A stretch of DNA of 64,000 nucleotides. Origin: Paraburkholderia sprentiae WSM5005 (GTDB lineage Bacteria; Pseudomonadota; Gammaproteobacteria; Burkholderiales; Burkholderiaceae). The notes under the pieces are model-generated. The model worked only from the letters and a program-made list of their open reading frames with translations. It was not told the DNA's origin and did not search any database. Where the stretch lies: positions 1,178,001 to 1,242,000 of the forward strand of contig NZ_CP017561.2 in the NCBI RefSeq assembly GCF_001865575.2. Reading direction: 5' to 3'. Position numbers and translations under genes: made by a program. Of the stretch, positions 63,571-64,000 are shown piece after piece. The number at the start of each line of letters is the position of its first letter. Within the stretch, counting starts at the first letter, position 1.

Positions 63571-64000
63571 TCATTCTTCGTTGACGCCTGCTGCCCGGCG
63601 GATGACCCAGCCAACCGTGAGCCCCTGACCCAGGATCGACGAAACGACCACACAGTACGTCAACGCGAGGACGATGTCGCGCTCCGGTCCGGGCTGAATC
63701 GATAGTGCCAGTGCAACGGAAATGCCACCACGAAGCCCGCCCCATGTAAGCACACTCCACGCTCCTTTCGGTAGCCGCGACGCCCGCCCAAGAAACATGA
63801 CAGGCAATCCCACCGACACCAGTCGCGCGAGCAGTGCGACCAGTGCCACACCGGCCCCAGCGAGTAGTATCCGGCCGGGAAACTCGACGAGCAAAACCTC
63901 CATGCCGATCAATACGAAAAGAACGGCATTCAGAATCTCATCGATCAACTCCCAGAACATGTCCACGTATCGCCGGGTCGTCTCGGACATCGCGTCGGCG
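63571..64000 (-). CDS. CPA1-family Na+/H+ antiporter, C-terminal part (partial)
   Basis: The gene enters from the right edge and ends at 63571; about 143 C-terminal residues are visible. RRYVDMFWELIDEILNAVLFVLIG, the Arg-containing helix of LLARLVSVGLPVMF, and WGGLRGGISVALALSI are characteristic of the cation:proton antiporter 1 (NhaP-type) family, with membrane helices 8-12 covered. It exchanges cytosolic Na+ or K+ for protons. No frame damage is seen in the visible part. Confidence 0.88.
   Translation of the reverse strand, partial: ADAMSETTRRYVDMFWELIDEILNAVLFVLIGMEVLLVEFPGRILLAGAGVALVALLARLVSVGLPVMFLGRASRLPKGAWSVLTWGGLRGGISVALALSIQPGPERDIVLALTYCVVVSSILGQGLTVGWVIRRAAGVNEE

Overview
The window is high-GC DNA typical of a Burkholderiales chromosome, most like Burkholderia/Paraburkholderia. 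The supporting signs are the HutF/HutG type of histidine degradation, the two-subunit (AruF/AruG) arginine succinyltransferase route, a Burkholderia-style 16-strand porin, and a methyl-accepting chemotaxis protein read from a sigma-28 promoter. No rRNA, tRNA, CRISPR array or intact insertion sequence was found. The species assignment is an inference from gene content, not from a database search.

Left part (1-13 kb): the end of a histidine-utilisation operon (an upstream gene end, hutI, hutF, hutG); a tiny histidine-rich secreted protein; an HTH/coiled-coil protein followed by a secreted DUF3857/transglutaminase protein; a branched-chain amino-acid-type binding protein; pdxY; and glgC-glgA of glycogen synthesis.

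13-22 kb is a plastic segment. It holds a secreted alpha/beta hydrolase, a probably truncated ORF, an MCP, a Nudix hydrolase, a broken DUF2784 gene, a porin, and then a scar in which a piece of an MCP gene sits beside a deleted second copy of the hydrolase 3' end. A bidirectional terminator and an LLM flavin oxidoreductase follow.

22-28 kb carries a four-domain rhodanese protein, a BamE/SmpA-like lipoprotein, a patatin-like phospholipase and a hipBA-type toxin-antitoxin pair with a cluster of TGACTCA half-sites upstream.

28.7-39.6 kb is a continuous arginine block: ABC permeases and ATPase for basic amino acids (without a binding protein), an AraC/GlxA-type regulator resembling Pseudomonas ArgR, and the full arginine succinyltransferase pathway astC-aruF-aruG-astD-astB-astE. 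Arginine would be imported, sensed and degraded to glutamate and succinate.

39.7-46.3 kb is a cluster of four signalling proteins: two EAL-HDOD proteins, one HDOD-GAF protein and one PAS-GGDEF-EAL protein. A secreted peroxiredoxin, a small membrane protein and a three-gene RND efflux operon (mdtA-mdtB-mdtC type) follow. The efflux operon has a 21-bp-arm perfect inverted repeat just upstream of mdtA.

55.8-64 kb: an IclR regulator, a candidate structured small RNA ending in a strong terminator, an orphan sensory-rhodopsin-transducer family protein, an intact GH15 glucoamylase/trehalase-like gene, and a decayed periplasmic GMC-dehydrogenase locus (frameshifted and amber-stopped flavoprotein, fused remnants of its small subunit and a membrane protein, and a cytochrome c tail). 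After this come a SulP transporter fragment, a small secreted protein and the C-terminal part of a CPA1 Na+/H+ antiporter running off the window.
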